Shown here: positions 36,739 through 45,389 of the stretch, one piece after another
Position numbering within the stretch: the first letter of the stretch is position 1
Layout: every line of letters starts with the position of its first letter
Assembly (NCBI RefSeq): GCF_004352825.1
Contig: NZ_SJRW01000001.1
Coordinates: forward strand, 992,001 to 1,056,000
Source: Luteimonas arsenica
GTDB taxonomy: Bacteria > Pseudomonadota > Gammaproteobacteria > Xanthomonadales > Xanthomonadaceae
Direction of reading: 5' to 3'
DNA length: 64,000 nucleotides
Notes under the pieces: model-generated
The model's database searches: none
The model's input: the letters and a program-made list of their open reading frames with translations, nothing else
What the model was told of the DNA's origin: nothing
Position numbers and translations under genes: made by a program

Positions 36739-38664
36739 ATGTGCGGTATCACTGGATTCCTCGGGGGAAGCGGCATCGACGGGCGTGCCGTGGTGGCCGC
36801 CGGCATGGCAGACGCGCTCCGGCACCGCGGGCCGGACGACGCCGGGACCTGGGTGGACGACGAAGCGGGCATCGCACTGGCGCACCGGCGCCTGTCGATC
36901 CTCGACCTGTCGCCCGCCGGGCACCAGCCGATGCCGTCGGCCAGCGGACGCTGGGTGATCGTCTTCAACGGCGAGATCTACAACCACGGCGAACTGCGCC
37001 GGAAGCTCGAGCAGACGGGGGCGGCCAGCGGCTGGCGCGGCCACTCCGACACCGAGACCCTGCTCGCGGCGATCGAGGCCTGGGGCGTGGACGTCACGCT
37101 GCGCGCGAGCATCGGCATGTTCGCGTTCGCAGCCTGGGACCGCCGGGAGCGGGCCTTGTGGCTGGGGCGCGACCGGGCCGGCGAGAAGCCGCTGTACTAC
37201 GGATGGCAGGGCGACGCCTTCCTGTTCGGCTCCGAGCTCAAGGCGCTGCGCGCGCATCCTTCGTTCATCGGCGAGGTCGACCGCGGCGCCCTGGCGCTGA
37301 TGCTGCGCCATAACCACGTACCCGCGCCGCATTCGATCTACAGCGGGATCGCGCAGCTGCCGCCCGGGACCTGGGCGGTGCTCCGCCCGGGTCGTCGCGA
37401 GGTCGACCCCGTGGCGTACTGGTCGCTGGCCGAGGTGGCCGAGCAGGGGCAGGCGCAGCCGTTCGAGGGCAGCGACGAAGAGGCGGTCGATCATCTCGAG
37501 AACCTGCTGGGCGCCGCCGTGCGCCGGCAGATGGTCGCCGACGTGCCGCTGGGCAGCCTGCTGTCGGGCGGCATCGATTCCAGCCTGGTCACGGCCCTGA
37601 TCCAGGCGGGCAGCCCGCAGCCCGTTCGCACCTTCACCATCGGGTTCGAGGAAGGCGAGTACGACGAGGCGGGCCACGCGCGCGCGATCGCATCCCACCT
37701 CGGGACCCGCCATACCGAGCTGCGCATGGCCGGCAGCGACGCGCTGGCGATCATTCCCGACCTGCCGGCGATGTACGACGAGCCCTTCGCCGACAGTTCG
37801 CAGCTGCCCACGCACCTGGTCATGCGCATGGCGCGCGAGCACGTCACGGTGGCCCTGTCCGGCGACGGCGGTGATGAATTCTTCGGCGGGTACAACCGCT
37901 ACCTTCTCGGCCCGAAGCTGTGGCGCAGTATCGGCCGCGTGCCTTCGGGGCTGCGCGGGCCGCTGCTGCGCGCGGCGGCGGCCCTGCCGTCGGCGCTGAC
38001 ATCCAGGCTCGGGGCGCCCCAGGCCGCACCCAAGCTGCGCCGGCTGGCGAGCGTGTTCGCCGACGGGCGCATCGACGGGATGGACGATCTCTACTGCCGC
38101 CTGGTGTCCGACTGGTCGAATCCGGAGAGCGTGGTGCAGGGCGCCCGAATGCCGGACAACCTGCTCGACCAGCGCTGGCTGTGGCCCCGCCTGCACGATC
38201 CCGTGGCGCGGATGATGGCACTGGACGCGATGACCTACCTGCCCGACCACGTGATGGTGAAGGTCGATCGCGCGGCGATGGCGGTGTCTCTGGAAACCCG
38301 TGCGCCGCTGCTCGACCGCGACGTGATGGAGTTCGCCTGGACCCTGCCCATGGACATGAAGCTTCGCGACGGGCGCGGGAAGTGGCTGCTTCGCAGGCTG
38401 CTCGACCGCCATGTGCCCACCGCGCTGTACGACCGGCCGAAGATGGGTTTCGGCTTTCCGCTGGACCAGTGGCTGCGCGGGCCCCTGCGCGACTGGGCCG
38501 AGGCCATGCTGGAACCGCAGCGGCTGCGCGAGGAGGGTTTCCTCGACCCGGTGCCCGTCCGCATGGCATGGGAACAGCACCTCCGGGGCACGGCGGCCTA
38601 CGGGATCCGGCTGTGGTCGGTGCTGATGTTCCAGTCCTGGCTGGCCGCCAGCCGCGGGCGCTGA
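36739..38664 (+). CDS. asnB: AsnB-type glutamine-dependent amidotransferase
   Basis: This protein has 641 residues. It starts MCGITGF, so Cys2 is the N-terminal nucleophile of the class II glutaminase domain (1-210; HRRLSILD and FNGEIYNH present). The synthetase domain has the PPi loop LSGGIDSSLVTAL (near 275) and FSGDGGDE-type residues (ALSGDGGDEFFGGYNRY). This is the fold of asparagine synthase, but copies inside EPS loci, including those beside exosortase A genes, often amidate uronic acids or other carboxyls of the polymer. Whether it is the cell's asparagine synthase or an EPS-modifying enzyme is unsettled; context favours the second. It ends 3 bp before the convergent stop of beta-helix gene 2. 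Confidence 0.85.
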   Translation: MCGITGFLGGSGIDGRAVVAAGMADALRHRGPDDAGTWVDDEAGIALAHRRLSILDLSPAGHQPMPSASGRWVIVFNGEIYNHGELRRKLEQTGAASGWRGHSDTETLLAAIEAWGVDVTLRASIGMFAFAAWDRRERALWLGRDRAGEKPLYYGWQGDAFLFGSELKALRAHPSFIGEVDRGALALMLRHNHVPAPHSIYSGIAQLPPGTWAVLRPGRREVDPVAYWSLAEVAEQGQAQPFEGSDEEAVDHLENLLGAAVRRQMVADVPLGSLLSGGIDSSLVTALIQAGSPQPVRTFTIGFEEGEYDEAGHARAIASHLGTRHTELRMAGSDALAIIPDLPAMYDEPFADSSQLPTHLVMRMAREHVTVALSGDGGDEFFGGYNRYLLGPKLWRSIGRVPSGLRGPLLRAAAALPSALTSRLGAPQAAPKLRRLASVFADGRIDGMDDLYCRLVSDWSNPESVVQGARMPDNLLDQRWLWPRLHDPVARMMALDAMTYLPDHVMVKVDRAAMAVSLETRAPLLDRDVMEFAWTLPMDMKLRDGRGKWLLRRLLDRHVPTALYDRPKMGFGFPLDQWLRGPLRDWAEAMLEPQRLREEGFLDPVPVRMAWEQHLRGTAAYGIRLWSVLMFQSWLAASRGR

Positions 38665-38667
38665 GCC

Positions 38668-40224
38668 TCAGGGGCGCGTGCCGCCGTCCTGCCGGGTGCA
38701 GGGCATGGCCGCGGCGGCGGTCGCCGTGCTGCCGGCGAGCGTCCCGACGTCGAAGGCGGCCAGGCCCATGCCGGTGAGCTTCGGGTCCCGGCCGCAGCGC
38801 GAGCCCGGAGGGCAGGACGCGACGTTCCAGGCGACGTTGCCCGACGCCGTCACCCGGCCCGGTGCATCGCCGGCGTTGAGCGGGCGAGTCGAGCCGTCGG
38901 CGAAATAAGGGAAGCCCACAACGACGTTGTCGATGATGTTGATGCGGTCCGAAGACTGCCCACCGGTGTGGACGATCTGCGCATCGCCTTCGCCGGCGAG
39001 GGTGTTGTGGCGGACGGTGACGGTGTCGTTGCCGGTGAGGTTGAGGAGCAGGGTGGCGCCGTAGGCGCGGCAGCTTTCGCTGTCCTGCATGGTGTACTTG
39101 CCCTTGAAGAAGGTGCAGTGGCCGACGATGACGGAGTTTTCGATCAGGGCGTTGCCGGTGACCTTGACCTGGTTGCCGGCGTTGGCGACGGCATAGACGC
39201 GGCGGAGGGTGACGCTGGAATCGTTGCCGCCGTCCATGTAGAGCAGGTCGAGGCCGTCGGAGGTGTTGTGGTGGATGTAGGCGTCCTCGATCAGCCAGTG
39301 GCCGCCGGTGGCGGCGGTGCCGAGTCCGTCGCCGTAGCCGCCGGACTGCTGTCCCCAGCAGGCCCAGGCTTCGCCGGTGGCGACGCGTTCGCCGCAGCCG
39401 TTCCAGCCGATCTCGATGTCGCGCATGACGATGTTGCCGGAGTTGGAGGAACTTCCGGAGCCGAGGTCGCCGACCCATCCGGCGGTGCCGTTGCGGTTGA
39501 GCTTGACGCGCTCGAGGGTCCAGTCGGTGAGTCCGCCGGCCTGGATGCCGCGTGCGCCAAGGCCGTGGAAGTTCATGTCATGGAGCCAGACGTTGCGCGA
39601 GTTGCTGGCGTAGAGTCCGCCACGCGCCCAGGCGCCGCCGCTCTGGCAGCCTGCGGAGGGGTGTCCGTAGACGCAGTCGCTGAGGTCGGTGACCTCGAGG
39701 TGTCCGATCTCGACGTTGGAGCTGTTGGTGAGGTCGATGACGCGGTGGATGCCGTTGATGCCGGCGAGCTTGGGCACGCTGCCGCCGGTCCTGCCGAGGA
39801 TGCGGGTGCGGTTGGAGGTGCTGCCGCTGGGCACGGGCTGCATGGCACTGCCGATCTGGTAGGTGCCGCTGCCGATATAGAGGGTGTCGCCGCCGGCGAT
39901 GCGTGCGGCGCCTGATGCGGGGAGTGCGACGAGGGGGCTGTTCCAGGCGCAGGCCTGTGCGGAGCCGCTGCCGGGGTAGGCCGCGTCGCTGCGGCCGGTG
40001 CACTGGGCGGCGCTGCCACCGTCGGTGCGGACGTAGTGGATGGTGCCGCCGTGATCCCGGTCTTCGACCAGGGCCGTGGCAGGCGGTGGCCGCGGTGCCT
40101 CGACGCGCGTGCAGGCGGGCGGCGCTGCCGCATGCACGGGCAGCAGGCCGGCTGCGCACGCGCCGGATACGGCCAGCATGCCGTGGACCGTCCGCCGGAT
40201 CGCGCCCGGGCCGGAGCGCTTCAT
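38668..40224 (-). CDS. Secreted right-handed parallel beta-helix protein 2
   Basis: This protein has 518 residues from ATG 40224, which overlaps the TGA of the ligase gene, so it is the last gene of the leftward EPS operon. A signal peptide (HGMLAVSGACAAGLLPVHAAA) precedes a short Pro-rich stretch. From TIHYVRTDGG on, it equals beta-helix protein 1 over about 365 residues because the DNA is almost identical. It then diverges and stops early, after AFDVGTLAGS. It therefore lacks the RPVGVANDIGAYEYG end and the Pro/Ser-rich tail of protein 1. The function is probably polysaccharide binding or cleavage in the periplasm or outside. The N-terminus and C-terminus differ from copy 1, as expected for a conversion tract inside unequal genes. 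Confidence 0.85.
   Translation of the reverse strand: MKRSGPGAIRRTVHGMLAVSGACAAGLLPVHAAAPPACTRVEAPRPPPATALVEDRDHGGTIHYVRTDGGSAAQCTGRSDAAYPGSGSAQACAWNSPLVALPASGAARIAGGDTLYIGSGTYQIGSAMQPVPSGSTSNRTRILGRTGGSVPKLAGINGIHRVIDLTNSSNVEIGHLEVTDLSDCVYGHPSAGCQSGGAWARGGLYASNSRNVWLHDMNFHGLGARGIQAGGLTDWTLERVKLNRNGTAGWVGDLGSGSSSNSGNIVMRDIEIGWNGCGERVATGEAWACWGQQSGGYGDGLGTAATGGHWLIEDAYIHHNTSDGLDLLYMDGGNDSSVTLRRVYAVANAGNQVKVTGNALIENSVIVGHCTFFKGKYTMQDSESCRAYGATLLLNLTGNDTVTVRHNTLAGEGDAQIVHTGGQSSDRINIIDNVVVGFPYFADGSTRPLNAGDAPGRVTASGNVAWNVASCPPGSRCGRDPKLTGMGLAAFDVGTLAGSTATAAAAMPCTRQDGGTRP
38944..40037 (-). repeat. Long direct repeat, copy 2 (beta-helix gene core)
   Basis: This is the partner of 31921-33014, in the same orientation, with five mismatches and no gaps. 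The two copies bracket methyltransferases 1 and 2, the GT2 gene and asnB, so homologous recombination between them would delete 7023 bp and leave one chimeric beta-helix gene. Confidence 0.95.
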
Positions 40225-41537
40225 CCGCCCGCCCGCTGCCGCTGCCTTGCGACCAGTCCCGGCATGGCGCGTGCCGCGAGCGGGAACCTGGCTGCGGGGC
40301 TGGCGACGGGTTTGGCCGCAGGGCCCAGGCGTGAGGTTGCCGCCTGTGCGAGCAGCAGGCCATGGCGCTCCATGAGCCCGCAGAGGATCCAGAAACTGTT
40401 CATCACCAGGGCCGCGAAGAACGGACTGCCATAGAGGTTGCTCGCGGCCACGCAGAGCACGGCCACGGTCATGCCCAGCGCCAGCGCCCGGTCTTCGGGC
40501 AGGCCGGCATGGGCGACCCTGCGCAGCCGCGATGCCAGCACCAGCAGCCTCCAGAACAGCCAGAGCATCATCGCCAGCCCGAAGGGCCCGCATTCGGCCA
40601 GCATCAGCACGAATCCGTTGTGCGCGTCCATGCCGGGGAAGTTCGAGTACTCGCCGATGTGGTCGTCGAACTGTCCGAGTCCAACGCCCAGGGGATTGGC
40701 CGCCAGCATCGCCGCGGCGCCTTTCCAGATGTCCAGGCGGCTGGCCGTGCTGTCGTCCATCGATGCGGTTCCGCCCGCGCCGACCTGGCGGGTTTCCTCG
40801 ATCCGCTGCACTGCGCTTTCCGGCATCAGCGCGGCACCGGCACCGGCAAACAGCAGGCAGGCCAGCAGCGCCGCCGGCACGCCCCGGTGGAACAGGAGGA
40901 GCAGGATGCCGAAGGCCGCGATGACGTAGGACTGGCGCGAGAACGTGAACAGGATCGCGGCCACCAGGACCACGCTTCCCGCCAGCGCGATCAGGCGGAC
41001 CGAGCTGCGGCCGTCGCGGCGCAGGGCGAGGGCGACCGCCAGCGGCAGGAACATCGCGAAGAACACGCCGGCGCGGTTGGCTGCGGTGATCTCACCGAAG
41101 GGTCCGGTGGCGCGCTGGTCGCCCGCGAACTCGCCCAGGTCGAACTGCAGGCCCTGGATGACGGCCTCCAGCCCCGCCAGCACGGCCACCACCACGACCA
41201 GCATGATCAGGCGCCGGGTGGTTGCAAGGTCCATGCCGCAGTGGCGGTAGGCGAGGTAGAGCAGGGGATAGATGACGGCGTACTTCGCACGGACCAGGTC
41301 GCCGCCGGGATCGGAAGCGTCGTGCCGCAGCGCCAGGACGTAGCCCACCATCAGCGCCAGGAACAGGCCGGTCAGCGGAGGCAGCAGCCAGCTGCCGCCC
41401 TGCAGCGGTCGCGGTTCGCGCGGACCGAAGATGCCGGCACCGGCCAGCAGGACCAGGGAGAGTCCCACGCCCATGTCCGCAGGCAGGTGCAGCGCGTTGG
41501 GCAGCATCACGATCGGCAGCGCGTAGAACCAGTGCAT
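40221..41537 (-). CDS. O-antigen ligase / Wzy-like polymerase family protein
   Basis: This protein has 438 residues and about 11 hydrophobic segments. It belongs to the O-antigen ligase/Wzy_C family: the long periplasmic loop contains RIEETRQVGAGG and LGVGLGQFDDHIGEY, followed by DAHNGFVLMLAECGPFGLAMML, a pattern typical of the family (compare the NxxLxxxxExG-like motif). In this setting it most likely polymerises EPS repeat units on the periplasmic side of the inner membrane, using units from the Wzx flippase. A ligase or exosortase-linked function is an alternative. The start at 41537 was chosen because the upstream extension is low-complexity Arg/Pro. The TGA overlaps the start of beta-helix gene 2. 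Confidence 0.85.
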   Translation of the reverse strand: MHWFYALPIVMLPNALHLPADMGVGLSLVLLAGAGIFGPREPRPLQGGSWLLPPLTGLFLALMVGYVLALRHDASDPGGDLVRAKYAVIYPLLYLAYRHCGMDLATTRRLIMLVVVVAVLAGLEAVIQGLQFDLGEFAGDQRATGPFGEITAANRAGVFFAMFLPLAVALALRRDGRSSVRLIALAGSVVLVAAILFTFSRQSYVIAAFGILLLLFHRGVPAALLACLLFAGAGAALMPESAVQRIEETRQVGAGGTASMDDSTASRLDIWKGAAAMLAANPLGVGLGQFDDHIGEYSNFPGMDAHNGFVLMLAECGPFGLAMMLWLFWRLLVLASRLRRVAHAGLPEDRALALGMTVAVLCVAASNLYGSPFFAALVMNSFWILCGLMERHGLLLAQAATSRLGPAAKPVASPAARFPLAARAMPGLVARQRQRAGG

Positions 41538-41548
41538 GGCCGGTGCGC

Positions 41549-42724
41549 CTAGTGCGGGGGGCGCGGTGCGCGCGCGAGCGTGGCCGGCGCGGGAATGCGT
41601 CCACGGCCGCGGTGCGCGGCCAGGCAGCGTTCGTAGACCGCCGAAGTGGCGGCCGCGAGCGCCGTCGGGCCGTGGCGCGCAGCTATCCACGCGCCGGCGG
41701 CAAGGGCAAGGCGCTCACGCAGCGCCGCGTCATGGCTGATGCGCCGCATCGCCGCGGCCAGCGCCATCGCGTCGCCGGCAGGGAACAGCAGCCCGGTGCG
41801 GCCATCGTCGACCAGCTCCGGGGTCCCGCCCACGGCGGATGCGATCACCGGGCAGCCCGCGGCCATGGCCTCCAGCAGCGCATTGGACTGGCCTTCGAAA
41901 TGCGATGGCAGCACCAGGAAGTCGGCCGCCTGCATCAGCCGCACCGGATCGCGTTGCTCGCCGAGCAGGTGGAGGCTGGCGCTCACCCCTGCGTCCGCGG
42001 CGCGGGCCTGGATCGATGCGCGCACGGGGCCGTCGCCGGCGAGCGCGATCCAGGGGCGCTCGTCCGGCGCCATCGCCGCCAGGGCATCGACCAGGCAGGG
42101 CAGGTTCTTGGCTTCCACCAGCCGGCCCACGAACAGGCCGAACACGCGACCCTCCGGAACACCCAGCGAGCGGCGGATCGCTTCGCGCCCGCCCGGTGCG
42201 AGGGCGACCGGCACGCCGACGCCATTGGCCACCGTCGACACTTTCGCTTCCGGCACCCGCGCGTGGCGCACCACCGCGCTGGCGCCGGCATGCGAATTGG
42301 CGATGACCGCCGCGCAGCGGCCGACCACCATTCGCTTGGAAAACCACTGCCAGGCAGGCCTGTCGACGTCGAAGCTGCGCTCGGAGGCGACCAGCACTGG
42401 ACGACGCCCCGAGATCCCGCGGGCGAGCACCGACCAGAGTTCGGCGGTCTGCGAATAGGCGTGGACCAGGGCATAGTCGCGGCGTCGCAGCAGCCCGGCC
42501 AGGGCGAACAGGAACGGCGGGTCGATGCGGCGCCGCTTGGGGATCAGATGCACGCTGACGCCGCTGCGCCGGATGTCGTCGACCAGGTGCGATCCGCTGC
42601 GGAAATAGGCCAGCTCCGGCTCCCAGCGCGTCCGGTCCAGGCCCGCCAGCAGGTGCTGGATCTGGCGCTGGCTGCCACCCACCTCCATGCCGTCGATGAC
42701 GAGCAGCAGGCGTTCAGGCGGCAT
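41549..42724 (-). CDS. GT4 family glycosyltransferase
   Basis: This protein has 391 residues with a GT-B fold. The N-terminal domain starts LLLVIDGMEVGGSQRQIQHLL, the glycine-rich start of GT4 enzymes. The C-terminal donor domain has FGLFVGRLVEAKN and HFEGQSNALLEAMAAGCPVIAS, which includes the EX7E-type acidic pair, and then GLLFPAGD. It should add a sugar from a nucleotide donor to the lipid-linked EPS intermediate at the cytoplasmic face. The start lies inside the end of the preceding GT4 gene (11-bp overlap), so they are co-translated. The closest relatives by motif are XrtA-associated group 1 transferases. The donor sugar is unknown. Confidence 0.88.
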   Translation of the reverse strand: MPPERLLLVIDGMEVGGSQRQIQHLLAGLDRTRWEPELAYFRSGSHLVDDIRRSGVSVHLIPKRRRIDPPFLFALAGLLRRRDYALVHAYSQTAELWSVLARGISGRRPVLVASERSFDVDRPAWQWFSKRMVVGRCAAVIANSHAGASAVVRHARVPEAKVSTVANGVGVPVALAPGGREAIRRSLGVPEGRVFGLFVGRLVEAKNLPCLVDALAAMAPDERPWIALAGDGPVRASIQARAADAGVSASLHLLGEQRDPVRLMQAADFLVLPSHFEGQSNALLEAMAAGCPVIASAVGGTPELVDDGRTGLLFPAGDAMALAAAMRRISHDAALRERLALAAGAWIAARHGPTALAAATSAVYERCLAAHRGRGRIPAPATLARAPRPPH

Positions 42725-43982
42725 GGCCGAGGGCCTCCGTCATCAGGCCGTGCAGCCTGAGTGCCTCCTTGCGCGCATCGAACTCGAGCTCGATGCGCTC
42801 GCGCGCGGCGGAGGCGACGCGCTGGCGCAGCCCCTCGTCCTCCAGCAGGCGCTTCAGCGCATGTGCCAGCCCGGCGGCGTCGCGCTCGGCGGCCAGCAGC
42901 CCGTGGACGCCATCGCTGATCAGCTCGGGCACGCCCGACACCGGACAGCTGACGACCGGGCAGCCGGCGGCCATCGCTTCCATCAGGGCCACGGGAATGC
43001 CGTCGCGGCTGCCGTCGGCCGCGATTTCGCAGGGGAGCACGAAGACCGAAGCCCGGTCGAGCGCGGCGCGCACCGCCTCCTGCGGCAGGGCGCCGCCCAT
43101 GCTGACCCGTGCGCCGAGCCGGTGCCGGTCGACCCGGGCCTGGAGTTCGTCGCGGAACGGCCCTTCGCCCACCAGGTCGCAGTGGAAGGCGACGCCGTCG
43201 TCGCGCAGCAGCGCCAGCGCATCGATCAGGGTGGCGAAGCCCTTCTCCGGCGACAGGCGCCCCACGCCGAGGATGCGGGGTTCGTCGCGCCCCCCGGGTC
43301 GCCACGGGATCTGCTCGAGGTCGACGCCGCAGTGGACGACCTTCATCTTCTCCGGCGCGAGCGGCGACACGTTGCTGCCCAGCCAGTCGACGTTGTGCTG
43401 TGAAATGGTGACCGCCAGCGCCGATTCGGAGATCTTGCGCGGCAGCATGTGCCGGTTCACGAAGATGTCGTGGGCATGGCAGGTGAAGCCGAAAGGCCGG
43501 TCCAGCGCGTGCGACAGCACCCACGCCGCGGTGGACGGGCACGTCGACCAGTGGGCGTGGATGAAGTCCGGGTCGAAGCCGCGGAGCCAGGGCAGGTGCT
43601 CGAGCGCGCGGGCCATCGACAGCAGCGACTTGAGCAGCACGACCGGCATGCGCCAGGTTTCGGCAACGATGGTCGCGGCGTCGCGGACGACCTGGCGTGG
43701 ATGCGCGAACAGTGCGCGCGCCGTGTTCCACAGACCGGCAGGCCACGGCCGTGGCTGGAGCACGCGGTCCATCAACGCGGCGGCCTCGGCATGTACCAGC
43801 CCCCCCGCCGGCGCCTTGAGGGACAGGATCCGGACATCGATGCCGCTGTCGATCAGGGTGCGGATCTCGCGGACGATGAAGGTCTCCGTCCAGCTCGGGA
43901 ACAGCGACACCACGTACAGGACGCGCCGCGGGCGCGGCGTGTCGACGCTGCTTGCGCTGTCATCGATGATGGCTTCAGGCAT
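42714..43982 (-). CDS. GT4 family glycosyltransferase, PEP-CTERM/XrtA-associated type
   Basis: This protein has 422 residues. VLYVVSLFPSWTETFIVREI at the N-terminus is typical of GT4 enzymes in EPS loci. The donor domain has RILGVGRLSPEKGFATLIDAL, then VSMGGALPQEAVRAAL, then DGSRDGIPVALMEAMAAGCPVVS with the EX7E pair. The region HAHWSTCPSTAAWVLS is well conserved in XrtA-associated transferases. It acts in the cytoplasm on the undecaprenyl-linked repeat unit. It overlaps the following GT4 gene by 11 bp. A 63-bp gap separates it from the outer-membrane barrel gene upstream, still within the leftward operon. Confidence 0.88.
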   Translation of the reverse strand: MPEAIIDDSASSVDTPRPRRVLYVVSLFPSWTETFIVREIRTLIDSGIDVRILSLKAPAGGLVHAEAAALMDRVLQPRPWPAGLWNTARALFAHPRQVVRDAATIVAETWRMPVVLLKSLLSMARALEHLPWLRGFDPDFIHAHWSTCPSTAAWVLSHALDRPFGFTCHAHDIFVNRHMLPRKISESALAVTISQHNVDWLGSNVSPLAPEKMKVVHCGVDLEQIPWRPGGRDEPRILGVGRLSPEKGFATLIDALALLRDDGVAFHCDLVGEGPFRDELQARVDRHRLGARVSMGGALPQEAVRAALDRASVFVLPCEIAADGSRDGIPVALMEAMAAGCPVVSCPVSGVPELISDGVHGLLAAERDAAGLAHALKRLLEDEGLRQRVASAARERIELEFDARKEALRLHGLMTEALGHAA

Positions 43983-44045
43983 GCCATTGAGAACGTGGTG
44001 CGGCGTGGATCGCGGCCACGCCCGCGTCGCTGCCGGCCGGCGGCT

Positions 44046-45380
44046 TCACCGGCGCCACAGCATGGCGATGCTGGCCACGTTCTCGCTGTATTCGAAGTCC
44101 GCGTTGTTCGAATCGCGGGTGTTGCGGTAGACGCCTCCCAGCAGGGACAGCTGCCGAGTCCAGCGGTATTCCGCCTCGATGCCGTACGTGCGGTCGCGAT
44201 CCTTGCGTCCGGACGCAGGGAACTCGCGCCTGAGCGCGAGCGCCTGCAGCGACAGGGTGAGGCGCGGGCGGACGCGGTAGCCGATCTCGACCTGGCCGCT
44301 GTAGTCCTCGTGGTCGTTCCCGGTGTCTTCCAGGTAGCGCTGGCTGCGGTAGCGCGGCCGCAGCCGGACCTCCAGGCGTTCGCCGCGGTAGCGGTAGTCG
44401 AGTGCGAACCGCTTCTGGCGGTACACGTCCGCGTTCACCTGCAGGCCGGAGGCCGACATGTCGTACATCGCGAAGTCGTTCAGGTCGGCCTGGCGGACGA
44501 TGAGGTCCTGCGTGCTGTCGGCGAGCTGGTAGCGCGCGTCGGCATGGAGCCGGCTGCGGGCGGTGGGCGTCCAGGTGACACTGGCGCGGGCCAGGCCCGC
44601 GGACTCCGTGCCGCTACCGGCCTCGGGGCGCAGCCGGGAGCGGCCCAGCTCGAACTCCATCAGGCCGCGCGCGTATTCGCGCCGGTAGCCGACGTAGGCG
44701 TCCTCGCGCGAGAAGTCGGACATGCCGCCGGCCTCGTCGAAATCGGCCCGGGTGGCGACGACGTTCAGCGAGGCCTGGTGGGTCGGCCCGAGCTCGCGCT
44801 GCAGCCTGGCCGCGGCGCTGTAGCGGTCGCCGTTGAAGTCACGGCTGACTTCGGCGTGGCTGTTGGCGGCGCGCAGGTCGAGCTGGAAACGGGTCGCGTC
44901 GTTGAAGCGCGCATGGAAGCTGGGGCCGCCGATGAAGACGTTGACCCGCTGCACGTTGCCGGGCGAAAGCCCCACGCCCAGGTCCACCGGCTGGTGGCTG
45001 AGGTAGTCCTCGAGCACGAGGTCCACGTGCTGCGGCACGATCGACCAGTCGAGCTGGGCCGCGATCTCGCCGCGCCATTCGTTGGAGTAGGTGTTCTCGA
45101 GGTAGTTCCGGTGCTCGATCTCGCCGCGTGCCTCGAGCTTGACCGCCGACCCCCGGCGCTCGAGGGCGAAGCGCAGGTGCGGTGCCAGCACCGTGTCGCT
45201 CAGGCCGCCGTACTCGCCGAGATCGATGTTGTCGCTGTGCACCGCCGACACCCCGAACTCGTACTCCAGGTCGACGGCAAGGCAGGTGGTCGGCAGGGCG
45301 ACCAGCAGCGCGAGGCACGGCAGCCGCCTTGGCCTGCGGGCGGCTGGAATGCGGCGTTTGGCCCGGTGTCCGTTCTTCAT
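44046..45380 (-). CDS. Outer-membrane beta-barrel protein of the EPS locus (EpsL-like)
   Basis: This protein has 444 residues. An Arg-rich N-terminus leads into a signal peptide (LPCLALLVALPTTCLA), then VDLEYEFGVSAVHSDNIDLGE. The body alternates polar and aromatic residues in amphipathic strands (for example FALDYRYRGERLEVRLRP and GQVEIGYRVRPRLTLSL) and ends in SIAMLWRR. This is the style of the XrtA-associated outer-membrane beta-barrel proteins that are thought to pass polymer through the outer membrane or retain it there. An alternative is a structural barrel without transport function. The gene lies 9 bp behind the kinase-like gene, in the usual order of such loci. Confidence 0.8.
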   Translation of the reverse strand: MKNGHRAKRRIPAARRPRRLPCLALLVALPTTCLAVDLEYEFGVSAVHSDNIDLGEYGGLSDTVLAPHLRFALERRGSAVKLEARGEIEHRNYLENTYSNEWRGEIAAQLDWSIVPQHVDLVLEDYLSHQPVDLGVGLSPGNVQRVNVFIGGPSFHARFNDATRFQLDLRAANSHAEVSRDFNGDRYSAAARLQRELGPTHQASLNVVATRADFDEAGGMSDFSREDAYVGYRREYARGLMEFELGRSRLRPEAGSGTESAGLARASVTWTPTARSRLHADARYQLADSTQDLIVRQADLNDFAMYDMSASGLQVNADVYRQKRFALDYRYRGERLEVRLRPRYRSQRYLEDTGNDHEDYSGQVEIGYRVRPRLTLSLQALALRREFPASGRKDRDRTYGIEAEYRWTRQLSLLGGVYRNTRDSNNADFEYSENVASIAMLWRR

Positions 45381-45389
45381 GGGTGATCC

